DNA of 64,000 bases from Seramator thermalis (GTDB lineage: Bacteria > Bacteroidota > Bacteroidia > Bacteroidales > Dysgonomonadaceae): positions 1 through 64,000 of the forward strand of contig NZ_RXHS01000012.1 in the NCBI RefSeq assembly GCF_004138125.1. The letters are read 5' to 3'. A program made the translations under genes and the position numbers. Positions 8,044 through 16,955 of the stretch are shown piece after piece; within the stretch, counting starts at the first letter, position 1, and each line of letters opens with the position of its first letter. The notes beneath the pieces are model-generated. The model searched no databases, had not been told where the DNA came from, and saw only the letters and a program-made list of their open reading frames with translations.

Positions 8044-8838
8044 TTAGTTTTCCTGTTTGTTATTTTCTTTTGTTGTTTCCACCATCCCAAACCCCAGGCT
8101 GTTTTTGCTGCCGATGCCGCAATCGTAACAGATTTTCATCAATTCGACGGGTGCCGTGAGCTGAAAATTGCAACCGAAAGCACGGATTTTGCTTTCCTGC
8201 GGCGTGTCGGCTTTGATGGTCACCAGCGATGAGCGGGGTTGATTGGTCACCTTGAAGTCGAAAACAGCATCATGATTGGGAAAATCGTTGCCGGTGAAAG
8301 CTTTGTATTTGTCGAGCAAATTTTGTCGGATGAGTTCCTTCGCCATTGGGTGATCCGGAGCAACATATTCGTCGGTTCCGTTTTCGCGCTTCAGCGTCAG
8401 GCACATCGGCGAAAGTGTCCTGAACGACATTTGTTCGGTAAACAGTGGCAAGGACAGCATTTCGATGCTTTGCACCCTGCAGCGGATACGGGCTTGCCGG
8501 TTTCCCAACTCAAATTGCTGTTCTCTGAAAACGCCCTGAATAAATTCCTGCGTACTGCGTTCGGGCAAAAAAGAAAGATACCATTCGGCCGAGTCCGAAA
8601 GGATTTTCAGAAAACTTCCCTCCATGCGATATTGGGGTATTTGCAACCTCGAAAAGGAAAACAGCTTGAATATCTTTTTATCTGACACAAAACCATTGTC
8701 ATGCAGCCATTCGGCGAATGCCTGATTGGTGCCGGCAAGTATTTTGTATATCACCGCCGACAGTTCATATTGGTAATTGAAAGGTAATCGATTGCCAAAT
8801 GTGTGTTTATCGATGCTTAAATATAATTTGAATCTCAT
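8044..8838 (-). CDS. cas6: Cas6, pre-crRNA processing endoribonuclease
   Basis: Cas6 cuts the repeat RNA to release crRNAs with the 8-nt 5' tag. From ATG 8838 (MRFKLYLSIDKHTFGNRLPF) it is 264 residues, the usual size. The longer frame from 8991 adds 51 residues with no family character. Typical features are NYQYELSAVIYKILAG near the N-terminus, the middle FKLFSFSRLQIP, and the C-terminal glycine-rich loop GIGSKNSLGFGMVE. A conserved His of the N-terminal domain may be H13 (DKHTF). First gene of the locus; cas10 starts 67 bases further on. Type III systems load crRNAs made by a separate Cas6 like this one. Confidence 0.93.
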   Translation of the reverse strand: MRFKLYLSIDKHTFGNRLPFNYQYELSAVIYKILAGTNQAFAEWLHDNGFVSDKKIFKLFSFSRLQIPQYRMEGSFLKILSDSAEWYLSFLPERSTQEFIQGVFREQQFELGNRQARIRCRVQSIEMLSLPLFTEQMSFRTLSPMCLTLKRENGTDEYVAPDHPMAKELIRQNLLDKYKAFTGNDFPNHDAVFDFKVTNQPRSSLVTIKADTPQESKIRAFGCNFQLTAPVELMKICYDCGIGSKNSLGFGMVETTKENNKQEN

Positions 8839-9356
8839 TCCGTGTTTTCTGAACGATATAAAGTTATTTATCTTCTTTTGCAAATGTATTGAAATATATT
8901 TAAACGGAAAAAAGAAAACATAAAAAAACGATAGAAGAATTTTGTCTCTGGGTGAAATAGCGTCGGTAGATAAACATTGAGGTTGCTTCATGAATGACGG
9001 ATGATCCGTTCATTTCCGAGTTTTACCTTTCTTTCATTTCTTCCCCATTTATTTGTTCCCGCCAATTTATCAACAGCCATTCTACGCTATAGCTCCGAGG
9101 CAACTCCATAGCAACTCCATAGCAACTCCAAGTCAACCCTTACTCAGCTTCATGGCAAATAGACGAATGATGATGCATGGAATGCTCACCCTTCAGCTAT
9201 TGTTGTTCATCTCTGTAATATCAGTATTTCCCAAGGAGTTTTCGGGGTTTGTCTTCTTTTTCGATTGAGTTCAGTGGATGTCGGCACTCAAAATAAGGCA
9301 ATCATTCTTTTGACCAGAAAGGGGTTCAAAAGTGTCCGAGCGATTTTTTATCTGCC
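8839..9356. other. Gene-free region upstream of the cas operon
   Basis: There is no credible gene in these 518 bases. They hold the presumed cas operon promoter (no clear TTTG/TAnnTTTG pair was found), a period-11 repeat at 9090-9144, and a nested inverted repeat just past the end of the next gene: AATAAGGCA (9292-9300) with TGCCTTATT (9353-9361), enclosing CTTTTGA (9307-9313) and TCAAAAG (9326-9332). The latter may end transcription of the DUF4382 gene on the minus strand. Confidence 0.5.
9090..9144. repeat. Tandem repeat with 11-bp period
   Basis: Units TAGCTCCGAGG, CAACTCCATAG (twice), CAACTCCAAGT and CAACCCTTACT follow each other without spacer. The period of 11 bases is close to one DNA turn. 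The repeat lies about 250 bases upstream of the cas6 start and outside any gene. A different sequence with the same period occurs at 34867-34910. Confidence 0.75.
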
Positions 9357-10190
9357 TTATTCGATTTTTTTCAGCACGATCGGATTTGGAGATACGGTTG
9401 TAGTCGTCTGATTGAAAACGGTATCCATCACTGTGGTGTCGGCATATAGAGTGTTGAGCGGGATGACATGAATTTCCCACAATCCGGCGCGAAGTCCCTG
9501 AAAATAGAACGAACCATCGGATGCGGCAAACGTGCTGAGGGTATCGGTCAGATATCCGATTTGCACCATAGGAACAGCTTCCACCGGCGAAATCGTGCCC
9601 TTCAACATTCCGCCATCCAGTTGGGTGTAAGCTCTGACGTAAGGAACAAAAACAAAATCGTCCGCGTTGTTTTTGTAGATGGATTGAGCAAGGTTAAAGT
9701 CGAGCAGAATATCGGTGATCACGTTCGGAGTAAGCGGAATGTCCGCGGCTACCACTACCCCATCCTGATATTCGGTTGCCAAATCTACAGGCAGTTGTTG
9801 CTGATCGGAGAGCAAACTGTATTTATCGACAATATGAAGCGTGCTCGCCAATTTGATGCGAATTTGAGTAATTGTTCCGGCAGAAAAATACTGATCGGCA
9901 ATCCGTATTGTCTCACCTTTCAGATATTTCAACAGGTTGTAAGTACCACCGACATATTCCAGCGGAATCCATTCGTCTTGCGATTGTCCGGTCGAATCGG
10001 TCAACATCACTTCGATAGAAGTTATTTGGAGATTGGCTTCCGAAAGCGGTATCGACGATGATTCGGTGAGACTGATGCGCAAGCGCGCCGAATTTTCGAC
10101 AAAACTGTCTTCGGTGCACGAAATCAGCAACAGCAAACATCCTGCAAAAGCAATGGAAACGGCCTTATTTATCATTCGTGGAATAATCAT
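9357..10190 (-). CDS. DUF4382 lipoprotein
   Basis: From ATG 10190 the protein has 277 residues; the ATG at 10175 (MINKAVSIAF) is equally possible, and the still longer frame to 10313 would place 40 odd residues before the signal peptide. A lipoprotein signal (AGCLLLLISC, Cys at about 25) is followed by a DUF4382-type domain: ARLRISLTESSSIPLSEANLQ, then TSIEVMLTDS and a C-terminal part resembling a carboxypeptidase-regulatory beta-sandwich (GSFYFQGLRAGLWEIHV). Expected to be attached to the outer membrane. Function unknown; it is a single gene ending just before the cas upstream region. Confidence 0.7.
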   Translation of the reverse strand: MIIPRMINKAVSIAFAGCLLLLISCTEDSFVENSARLRISLTESSSIPLSEANLQITSIEVMLTDSTGQSQDEWIPLEYVGGTYNLLKYLKGETIRIADQYFSAGTITQIRIKLASTLHIVDKYSLLSDQQQLPVDLATEYQDGVVVAADIPLTPNVITDILLDFNLAQSIYKNNADDFVFVPYVRAYTQLDGGMLKGTISPVEAVPMVQIGYLTDTLSTFAASDGSFYFQGLRAGLWEIHVIPLNTLYADTTVMDTVFNQTTTTVSPNPIVLKKIE

Positions 10191-10309
10191 ACTGCAAAGA
10201 TAACCGTTTAGCACAAACGTGGGTGTCAAAATATTGAAAATATTGCAGCCCGGATGTGTGATGATGAGGAATTGTGTGATTGAGCAACTTGAGTAAGTAA
10301 GTTGTCGTG

Positions 10310-11539
10310 TCACGAATTATTCGGGGACAGTCCTTTATGTCCGATTTTCGAGCACACGATCCATTTCTTTTGTCCGTCATTTAAGGTGGCAGCAAACACA
10401 TAACGATTGCCTCCCTCTTTGATTCCCGTTTTTTTGCGTATTTCAGCCACTGAATCGGGATAATTGCGAACGCCGATATTGGCTTGAGGATTGCTCGAAA
10501 CAAAATTTCGGAGATGATGCTTATTGGGCGAAAAAACGTCTTCAACGTCAAAAACACGTCCGGGAAAATCGTTTTTCAACTCATCCGAAGTGTATAAATG
10601 GGTATTCGGATGAAGTTTTAGCACATCATGGCGTGAGGCCACAATATCGAAAGCTCCCGCTTTCAGGATAGCAGCATTGGGCTCGTAGAGATAAGTTCCG
10701 AGAGTTTGCGCATAATTTGCCGGCGACATTTTCTCTTGCGTGGAGAAAGAAAATATTTCGGACTGACCGTTTTTTTTGAGATTCACCGCCACATATCGGC
10801 ATGGTGCTTCTGTTGCTGTCGTCTCCAACACGAAAAGCAATTCCCGGCACTCGTTATCCACTGCCACTACATGCACTTCGCTTACGTTTGCCAACGATTT
10901 CACGGCCAATCCGATATCGAGCATGGGCGAATATTTAATCAGGATGCGGGGAGAAGCGGAAGCAAGCATAGGCATCAGTTCACTGACGTTTGGTTGGCAA
11001 TCTTCGATACGGAAGATTTTTCGTCCGGTGCTATCTCTTCGCGATGGATCAAGGTAGATGAGATCGGCTTGCGGATTTCGGCTGAGATAATCTCCGGCAG
11101 ATGTGTTTTCGATGGTTACATTTTCAATACCCAATACTCCGAAATTGTAGGCCGCAACGCGACATAATTCTTCATTCGATTCCACATACACACCTTCGTC
11201 AAAATGAGCCAACATCGCAACAAAATCGACGCCCAATCCGCCCGTGAGATCAATCAATCTGCCATGACTGCCGGACAGCAGCGAAGCTTTGTATGCAGCT
11301 GTGGTTTCCGATGAAGCCTGCTCCATCGATACATGCTGTGGATACACGATTTGCGGATTTGCATACCACGAAGGAATTTTGTTCTTCGCTGTTTTGCGTC
11401 CCGCAATCTGCGACAACAGAAACGGTGCATCTTTCCCCTCGAACAAGGACTTTCGCAGAGCCAAGTCGCGGATATCATCCCGCTCGTGCTCCTCAATAAA
11501 CCGAAGTTCTTCGGCCGATAGACCGATAATTTCTTTCAT
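10310..11539 (-). CDS. THUMP-like class I SAM-dependent methyltransferase
   Basis: The ATG at 11539 is chosen because an AAGGGGG sequence lies 6-7 bases upstream; the in-frame ATG at 11557 is less likely. This gives 409 residues. After an N-terminal helical part, the Rossmann methyltransferase signature is seen: LIDLTGGLGVDFVAM (motif I), VYVESNEELCRVAAYN (motif II) and ADLIYLDPSRRD (motif IV, DPxRR). The C-terminus (KKTGIKEGGNRYVFAATLN) matches the THUMP-like domain proteins of Bacteroidetes. The DPSRR motif suggests an RNA base as substrate, but the target is not established. Confidence 0.8.
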   Translation of the reverse strand: MKEIIGLSAEELRFIEEHERDDIRDLALRKSLFEGKDAPFLLSQIAGRKTAKNKIPSWYANPQIVYPQHVSMEQASSETTAAYKASLLSGSHGRLIDLTGGLGVDFVAMLAHFDEGVYVESNEELCRVAAYNFGVLGIENVTIENTSAGDYLSRNPQADLIYLDPSRRDSTGRKIFRIEDCQPNVSELMPMLASASPRILIKYSPMLDIGLAVKSLANVSEVHVVAVDNECRELLFVLETTATEAPCRYVAVNLKKNGQSEIFSFSTQEKMSPANYAQTLGTYLYEPNAAILKAGAFDIVASRHDVLKLHPNTHLYTSDELKNDFPGRVFDVEDVFSPNKHHLRNFVSSNPQANIGVRNYPDSVAEIRKKTGIKEGGNRYVFAATLNDGQKKWIVCSKIGHKGLSPNNS

Positions 11540-11590
11540 CGAACCCCCTTGTTTCATCGAATCATTTGGCTACAAACTCTATAGGAAACA

Positions 11591-11615
11591 AACAACCCGC
11601 CGGTGGCGGGTTGTT
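11591..11615 (-). terminator. Rho-independent terminator of rplU-rpmA
   Basis: A perfect 11-bp stem (AACAACCCGCC, 11591-11601, and GGCGGGTTGTT, 11605-11615) with a 3-base loop lies 57 bases after the rpmA stop. On the minus strand it is followed by a T-rich TGTTTCC stretch. It separates the ribosomal protein pair from the methyltransferase gene. Confidence 0.88.
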
Positions 11616-11672
11616 CAGTCAACTAAAATTCTATTTTATGGTCGATTTTCTTGTCTATCCAAGCTACGCCTT

Positions 11673-11936
11673 TCAGGCTTCAGCTTTGGGAAGTACCGAT
11701 ACAAACGAACGATTGTCGCGTTTTTTGCGGAAAACTACCACACCGTCGATCAATGCATAAAGCGTATGATCTTTCCCTATTCCCACGTTTTGTCCGGGAT
11801 GATGAATGGTTCCACGCTGACGAACCAAAATGTTGCCGGCTTTGGCAGATTGACCACCAAATACTTTTACGCCCAATCGTTTACTTTCCGATTCGCGACC
11901 GTTCTTCGAACTACCTACACCTTTTTTGTGTGCCAT
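11673..11936 (-). CDS. rpmA: 50S ribosomal protein L27
   Basis: An 87-residue protein with the L27 hallmark N-terminus [20 protein letters not shown], then [20 protein letters not shown] and [21 protein letters not shown]27 sits on the large subunit near the peptidyl transferase centre. It begins with AHKKG directly, so the N-terminal cleavage seen in Firmicutes is not needed. It follows rplU by 20 bases, the universal L21-L27 pairing. Confidence 0.98.
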   Translation of the reverse strand: MAHKKGVGSSKNGRESESKRLGVKVFGGQSAKAGNILVRQRGTIHHPGQNVGIGKDHTLYALIDGVVVFRKKRDNRSFVSVLPKAEA

Positions 11937-11956
11937 TTTCTTACGATTTTAACTGA

Positions 11957-12268
11957 TTAAGCAATAATTTCTTTCACTCTCACCTCCGAAAACTGTTGAC
12001 GATGTCCGTTCAGTTTGCGGTAGCCTTTTCTTCTTTTTTTCTTGAAAATGAGAACTTTGTCTCCTTTTACATGCGAAATCACTTCCAACACCACTTTTGC
12101 CCCTTCCACCGTGGGTGAACCAATGGTTATTTGGCCGTCGTTGTCGATGAGCATCACTTTCTCGAATTCTACTTCACTGCCACGTTCGGCATTCAAACGG
12201 TGTACAAATAATTTTTGATCAGCTTCTACCTTAAATTGCTGACCTTGAATATCTACAATTGCGTACAT
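11957..12268 (-). CDS. rplU: 50S ribosomal protein L21
   Basis: A 103-residue protein, full length for L21: [20 protein letters not shown] at the N-terminus, [20 protein letters not shown] in the middle and [20 protein letters not shown] at the C-terminus ([14 protein letters not shown] signature). It binds 23S rRNA. First gene of the rplU-rpmA operon with a promoter about 85 bases upstream. Confidence 0.98.
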   Translation of the reverse strand: MYAIVDIQGQQFKVEADQKLFVHRLNAERGSEVEFEKVMLIDNDGQITIGSPTVEGAKVVLEVISHVKGDKVLIFKKKRRKGYRKLNGHRQQFSEVRVKEIIA

Positions 12269-12350
12269 TGTATAAAAATAACTTTCGTTACGTGCCTGAG
12301 GCGAACGACTTCATGTCGTTTCTTAAAAAGCCTATTGGCAAAATGAGGTG

Positions 12351-12381
12351 CAAAATTACGGATTTATTGCTTTAAAACAAA
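12351..12381 (-). promoter_or_regulatory. Bacteroidetes-type promoter of rplU-rpmA
   Basis: On the minus strand TTTG (12378-12381) and TAATTTTG (12351-12358) are 19 bases apart, matching the -33 TTTG and -7 TAnnTTTG of the Bacteroidetes primary sigma factor. The leader to the rplU ATG is about 75 bases. Confidence 0.72.
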
Positions 12382-12522
12382 ATATTGAAAGGGATTTTTT
12401 TCGAACTTAATCGGAACAGAAAACAATTTTTAAAATGTTCTTCGATGTCCGATAATCTAAAAACTATTTTCCCGGCAAATTGTTGAATTTGATGTAGATT
12501 GAATAAAAAAAACCGATAGTTT

Positions 12523-12888
12523 ATGTCAGATATAGCAAATACAAATTCTTCGTCAAGCGGGAAAATGGTTGCCATTGTCAGCTATCTTACCATCATTGGA
12601 TGGATTATCGCCTATGTGCTGCATACCAATAATCGAACAAATCTGGGTGCTTTTCATCTTCGGCAATCGGCCTTTTTGTTTATTGTTGGAGCATTGACAT
12701 CTTTTTTTGGAACAATATTTGGAGGAAACGGATTTCTCGGAGGCTTATTTAATTTGGCTTTCGGATTGATAGGTATCGTGCTGTTTATATTTTTCGTCAT
12801 GGGCATTATAAGAGCAGCCAACGGCGAGGAGAAACCTTTGCCTATAGTAGGATTGGCTGCCCAGAAATGGTTGTCGGGACTAAAGTAA
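12523..12888 (+). CDS. DUF4870-type small membrane protein
   Basis: 121 residues with three or four hydrophobic segments: IVSYLTIIGWIIAYVLH (about 19-35), FLFIVGALTSFFGTIFG (about 51-67) and a long GLFNLAFGLIGIVLFIFFVM (about 75-94). The N-terminus is Ser/Asn-rich and the end is GEEKPLPIVGLAAQKW. The HLRQSAFLF motif after the first helix is typical of DUF4870/TIC20-like proteins. Function unknown. It is transcribed towards and overlaps the end of the NAD(P)HX repair gene by 9 bases. Confidence 0.75.
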   Translation: MSDIANTNSSSSGKMVAIVSYLTIIGWIIAYVLHTNNRTNLGAFHLRQSAFLFIVGALTSFFGTIFGGNGFLGGLFNLAFGLIGIVLFIFFVMGIIRAANGEEKPLPIVGLAAQKWLSGLK

Positions 12889-14391
12889 TCCATTTGATTT
12901 TTCCATGTCAAAATAGGCATTTCCAATATTTTCGATAATGTGGGATGCGATAAAACTTCGCGGATATATAGATTTTTCCGTAATATCGGCCGTCAATCCG
13001 TGCAGAAACACTCCTACCCGCGCAGCATCAATCGGTTTGTAGCCTTGCGCAAGCAAACTCGTGATCATTCCCGTAAGCACGTCTCCACTTCCGGCCGTTG
13101 CCAAGGCGGGCGTTCCGGTGCTGTTGACATGCAGTGTTTCGGCGTCTATCACCAGCGAGTAAGCACCTTTCACCACCACTATTACATCGTGTTGCCGCGC
13201 AAACTGCCGTGTTTTGTCGATTTTCTCGAAATCATCTCTCCATTCGCCAATCAGTCTCGAAAGCTCTTTCGGATGAGGAGTCAGAATGCTTTTAGGAGGC
13301 AACAGTTCAATCCATTCCGGATGCATCGAAAGAATATTCAGTCCGTCGGCATCGACAACTAAGGGTGTACTGTTTTTCTGCAAAAATCGATGTAAAGCGA
13401 GTTGTGTTTCTTCGTGCTTTCCCATGCCGATTCCGATTCCAATAGCATCAGGATGCAAATCGAACGCGATATCCGAAATATAATTATCCGTCTTGTCTTC
13501 TATCGCCATCGCTTCCGGAAAATTGGACTGAAGAGCCAACGTTGAACATTTGGGCACAAATGCCGTCACCAAACCACAACCGGTTCGCAAAGCCGCTTTT
13601 GTTGCCAAACATACTGCTCCTGTCTTACCTAAGCTCCCTCCCACAATAAGTGCATGACCTTCTGTCCCTTTATGAGCAAATTTCGACAAAGGTTTGAGTA
13701 AACCGCGAATACATTTTTTTTCTTCGAAAAATATATCGGTTTCCGCTTCAGCGATGGCCGATTCATCCAATCCGATATTCACAATGGAAACGTTTCCGGT
13801 GAAATGGTGATTGTCCGGCAAAAACAAAGCCAATTTCGGAATTTGAAAAGTAACTGTTTCCAAAGCGTGTACGGCAAACGATGTTTTGCGGTCCAAAAAC
13901 AGGCCACTCGGCACATCAATACTCAATACGGGCTTACCGCTTGCATTGATTCTGCGAATCACTTCGGCTGCAATACCCGCCGGTTCACGCGACAGACCAG
14001 TGCCAAAAATTCCATCTACGACCACTTCATACGCACTCATATCCGGAATATCGGCCTCTGTAACAATCTTTGCGTTCGAAATATTTTCGGCTTTCACTCT
14101 ACGCACATTATGGGCACAATCTTCCGAATATTTCGTACCGTATTCCACAATAAATGCCTTTACCCTATATCCGGACTGATGCAGCAAACGTGCCACCACA
14201 AGCCCGTCGCCGCCATTATTACCCATTCCGGCAACAATCAATACGGAAGTATTCTTATCCGGAAAAAGCTCTACGAAACGATTATAAAATGCGCGAGCAG
14301 CACGTTTCATAAGTTCGAGTGAAGGGATACCTTGTCGTGAGATGGTTTCGGCATCGATATGTCGGATTTGTTCGGATGTGAGTATTTTCAT
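12880..14391 (-). CDS. nnr: Bifunctional NAD(P)HX epimerase / ADP-dependent dehydratase
   Basis: Repairs hydrated NADH and NADPH. From ATG 14391 (MKILTSEQIRHID) it has 503 residues, the usual length of the fused enzyme. Residues 1 to about 215 form the epimerase (YjeF_N): VAGMGNNGGDGLVVARLL and DGIFGTGLSREP. Residues from about 220 form the dehydratase (ribokinase-like): GGSLGKTGAVCLATKAALRT, the conserved LTPHPKELSRL and the ATP/phosphate loop ATAGSGDVLTGMI. It overlaps the convergent small membrane gene by 9 bases. Confidence 0.95.
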   Translation of the reverse strand: MKILTSEQIRHIDAETISRQGIPSLELMKRAARAFYNRFVELFPDKNTSVLIVAGMGNNGGDGLVVARLLHQSGYRVKAFIVEYGTKYSEDCAHNVRRVKAENISNAKIVTEADIPDMSAYEVVVDGIFGTGLSREPAGIAAEVIRRINASGKPVLSIDVPSGLFLDRKTSFAVHALETVTFQIPKLALFLPDNHHFTGNVSIVNIGLDESAIAEAETDIFFEEKKCIRGLLKPLSKFAHKGTEGHALIVGGSLGKTGAVCLATKAALRTGCGLVTAFVPKCSTLALQSNFPEAMAIEDKTDNYISDIAFDLHPDAIGIGIGMGKHEETQLALHRFLQKNSTPLVVDADGLNILSMHPEWIELLPPKSILTPHPKELSRLIGEWRDDFEKIDKTRQFARQHDVIVVVKGAYSLVIDAETLHVNSTGTPALATAGSGDVLTGMITSLLAQGYKPIDAARVGVFLHGLTADITEKSIYPRSFIASHIIENIGNAYFDMEKSNGLL

Positions 14392-14765
14392 CGATAATAA
14401 GCGATTTTTATGCGAAGATAGCAAAAATGACGACATATTGTTTTCCGCAATCGAAAAAGAGATAAGAATGAAAAAAGCAGACGCAATACAACAAATAGGT
14501 TCTACGTTTGAAATGAATCGTCATATTCATACACCAATTTAAGGCAGCACTCCTTCTCTGACGTGTTTAGGGAACCATTTAGGCCTTTTTCGTCTCCGAA
14601 TAACGACTTTTTTTAGTCGAAATTAGGGTTAACTCATAAAAAGAACTATCAATTTTTATTTAATATCACACTCTTTTCAATTCGTAAATATGTTCACGTT
14701 TATTTACATTTAGATATAGTCGTTAAGTTGAAACGGCAGTTTTATATCACTTTTCACACTTTGTA
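14392..14765. other. Gene-free stretch
   Basis: No gene with credible composition is seen. A possible hairpin AACGACTTTTTTTAGTCG at about 14603-14620 (CGACT/AGTCG with a poly-T loop) is weak. The stretch is AT-rich and leads into the 43-bp repeat tract. Confidence 0.4.
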
Positions 14766-15420
14766 ACGCGACGAGTAGGTTTTGACCGGAGAAAAAGGTC
14801 ACTCCTCATTTTGCGGACCTACTTTTGACCGCGAACAAAATGTACTTTCCGAAATGACGAACGACATTTGACCGCTGATAAAGGTCACTTTTCACCTTGA
14901 GGTACGACCTTTTACCCTCTTTGTCGTTCACTTCGTTAACAAATTATGGGATGTTTCTCCATTTTTGATAACTATTTTTAAGGAGGAGTGGCTTTTGACC
15001 GCGGTCAAAACCCGTTCCTCGGGGCGACGAGTGAGTTATGTCTGCGAACAAAGGTCGTTGCTTTTAACGCCGAATAACCTTTTTCGGGTGAAAAAGGTCG
15101 TTCCTCATTTTGCGGAGTGAGTTGTTTCGATAGTAAAAGGTCGTTCCGCACGATGAGGAGCAGGCAATTCGGCAAAAACAGGCCACTCTGCATCCTGCGG
15201 AGAGGGTGTTTTACCGGTAAAAAGTCGTTCCTCAGCGTGGAAAGTAGGTTTTGTCTGTGCACAAAAGCCGTTCCTCGTGATAACAAGTCGTAATTTTCGG
15301 CAGAAAATTATCGTTCCTTTAACAGTCCGGTAACCTTTTCGAATAGCGATTGGTCGTTCCGCAAAAGGGAGACCATATAATGCAGCAGAATAATGGTCGT
15401 TCGGTAATAAAAGGAGTGAG
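14766..15420. repeat. Degenerate tandem repeat tract, 43-bp period
   Basis: Successive units resemble GGTTTTGACCGG, then AAAAAGGTCGTTCCTCA and TTTGCGGA. The GTTCCTC-like anchor occurs at 14800, 14843, 14886, 14926, 15014, 15057, 15100, 15143, 15184, 15227, 15270, 15313, 15356 and 15399: intervals of exactly 43 in ten cases, 40 and 41 once each, and 88 across a decayed unit at about 14940-14990. Several units contain small hairpins, e.g. ACCTTTTTC/GAAAAAGGT at 15078-15099 and GACCGCGGTC at 14997-15006. Unit identity is low apart from the anchors. No gene covers the tract; the open frame at 15005-15286 is made of the repeats themselves. It lies downstream of the two tRNA-Leu genes. Confidence 0.85.
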
Positions 15421-15611
15421 TATTACCACAGAAAAAAAAGCATTCATCAGTCGCGAAATTTCTGTCAAAATAGAAGGAAATAAACAAAACATAGAAATTC
15501 TCCGAATCGCTTTCCCCGCCCAAGATTTTCTGCAACATCAAACGGCTTGCGGAACGCACAAAAAAAAGAGCATTCCTTTTGGGAATACCCTTACTTGTGA
15601 ATCGAACTATG

Positions 15612-15695
15612 TGCGCAGGATGAGACTCGAACTCACACGCCGTAACCGGCACTACCCCCTCAAAGTAGCGTGTATACCAATTTCACCACCTGCGC
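15612..15695 (-). tRNA. tRNA-Leu(GAG)
   Basis: 84-nt class II tRNA. The acceptor stem GCGCAGG/CCTGCGC has discriminator A at 15612; the anticodon stem is CTACT/GGTAG with loop TTGAGGG, anticodon GAG. A variable arm follows, then the T arm GAGTTCGAGTCTC. CCA is not encoded. It lies 10 bases downstream of the second leucine tRNA, probably in the same transcript. Confidence 0.96.
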
Positions 15696-15705
15696 AATAA
15701 ATAAG

Positions 15706-15789
15706 TGCCCGGAACAGGACTCGAACCTGCACGTCGTAACCGACACTAGTCCCTGAAACTAGCGCGTCTACCAATTCCGCCATCCGGGC
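15706..15789 (-). tRNA. tRNA-Leu(CAG)
   Basis: 84-nt class II tRNA with acceptor stem GCCCGGA/TCCGGGC, discriminator A at 15706, anticodon stem CTAGT/ACTAG and loop TTCAGGG, anticodon CAG. T arm CAGGTTCGAGTCCTG. CCA is not encoded. First of the two tRNAs in the transcript, about 90 bases after the predicted promoter. Confidence 0.97.
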
Positions 15790-15880
15790 GTTCAATGTTT
15801 CGGTAAAAATTGCGACCGCTGCCGCCCTTTCCTGTTCCCCCGAAAGCGGGACTAAAGTGTCTCACGAACCTTAGCGGGCG

Positions 15881-15911
15881 CAAAGTTACAACATTTTTCG
15901 AAAAACGCAAA
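15881..15911 (-). promoter_or_regulatory. Promoter of the tRNA-Leu pair
   Basis: On the minus strand TTTG (15908-15911) is 19 bases from TAACTTTG (15881-15888), the same architecture as the rplU promoter. Nothing else is recognised in 15912-16125. Confidence 0.7.
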
Positions 15912-16125
15912 TGTTTTTTTGCAATCGAATTCGAAACATTTTTTCATTGGATTTGTCTCCGACATCTACCTTGAATAAGGTTGTTATTCCGAGAATAAAA
16001 CTAAACATTCGTTGAAATATGGGTATATTTTTAGTGTGTTGACAATCGATGGAATGTATATCAATGGAAGGGGAAGGCTAATTTATCGTTGTCTCCGGCT
16101 TTTATGGAGATAACCTGAATGAGAT

Positions 16126-16154
16126 AAAAAATGCCGGACAAAACTATTCCGGCA
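16126..16154 (-). terminator. Rho-independent terminator of the DUF4919 gene
   Basis: Stem TGCCGGA (16132-16138) and TCCGGCA (16148-16154) with a 9-base loop, followed on the minus strand by TTTTTATC. It lies 30 bases after the stop codon. Confidence 0.8.
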
Positions 16155-16184
16155 ATTTCTCGAATATAATAGGAACGAACCGTT

Positions 16185-16868
16185 TTATCGACTCTGATTT
16201 TCTCTGCTCATAAAATCGAGAACAGGCGTGATATCAAAATAGAGGCCATCTATTCCAAACCGATTTTCGGCCAGCGACAAATAGTGAAAATGGTCTGTGA
16301 GCTTATTTTGCCCACCGTATTTATACCCGAACATGTTTAACAAATCGTATTCGTGCGAAACTTTGATGACATAAAAAGCGGTTTTTTTAGTAATTCCGTC
16401 GCCCGAACTCAATACAGCATCCATAATAGCCTTGCGTTGGCCGGCAAGTTTTTTATATTCGTCCACGTTGTTCTTCTGGGCATACACAAGCAATTTGGCA
16501 TTGATGGCACGAATATTGAAAGGATCTTCTGCCAAAAGAGCATCGGCATCTTTTTCGATTTGTCGATAATCGACTTCCGACAATTGTGTTTTCGATAGAG
16601 ATTCCATCAAACTGTTGTTATAGGACGATGTATCGTTGGGATTGTATGTCGGCTGAAAAACATAACCATAGTACAGGTGACGCACCTCATCGATTGTGAA
16701 TGTAGAATCACCCCCAGAGTATCGTTCCATCAATACAGGGTAATAATACGGGGAAGACGAATCTTTGACGTTCTTCTCTATCGCTTTATAATCAATTGCC
16801 TTAAAATCTTGAGCAAAAGCCGAAAGCACTACCGAAATAAAGAAAAAAAGGATTGTAAATTTTTTCAT
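16185..16868 (-). CDS. Secreted DUF4919 protein
   Basis: 227 residues with a signal peptide (MKKFTILFFFISVVLSAFAQ, cut after Ala-Gln). The mature part begins with DFKAIDYKAIEKNVKD and has RHLYYGYVFQPTYNPN and ALLAEDPFNIRAINAKLLV, features of the DUF4919 family found in Bacteroidetes. Expected in the periplasm or exported. Function unknown. A single-gene unit with its own terminator. Confidence 0.78.
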   Translation of the reverse strand: MKKFTILFFFISVVLSAFAQDFKAIDYKAIEKNVKDSSSPYYYPVLMERYSGGDSTFTIDEVRHLYYGYVFQPTYNPNDTSSYNNSLMESLSKTQLSEVDYRQIEKDADALLAEDPFNIRAINAKLLVYAQKNNVDEYKKLAGQRKAIMDAVLSSGDGITKKTAFYVIKVSHEYDLLNMFGYKYGGQNKLTDHFHYLSLAENRFGIDGLYFDITPVLDFMSRENQSR

Positions 16869-16955
16869 GTTCTAATGTTTTGATAAATAATCTCCAGCAA
16901 AATTATTCCTATTATTCCATTTCAACAAACAAAATCATTTAAGAATCCTTAATCA

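Noticed and set aside
9053-9268. Plus-strand frame of 71 codons upstream of cas6
   Set aside because: Spans the period-11 repeat, odd composition, no start signal.
15005-15286. Minus-strand frame of 93 codons
   Set aside because: Made of the 43-bp repeats; composition is unlike the neighbouring genes.
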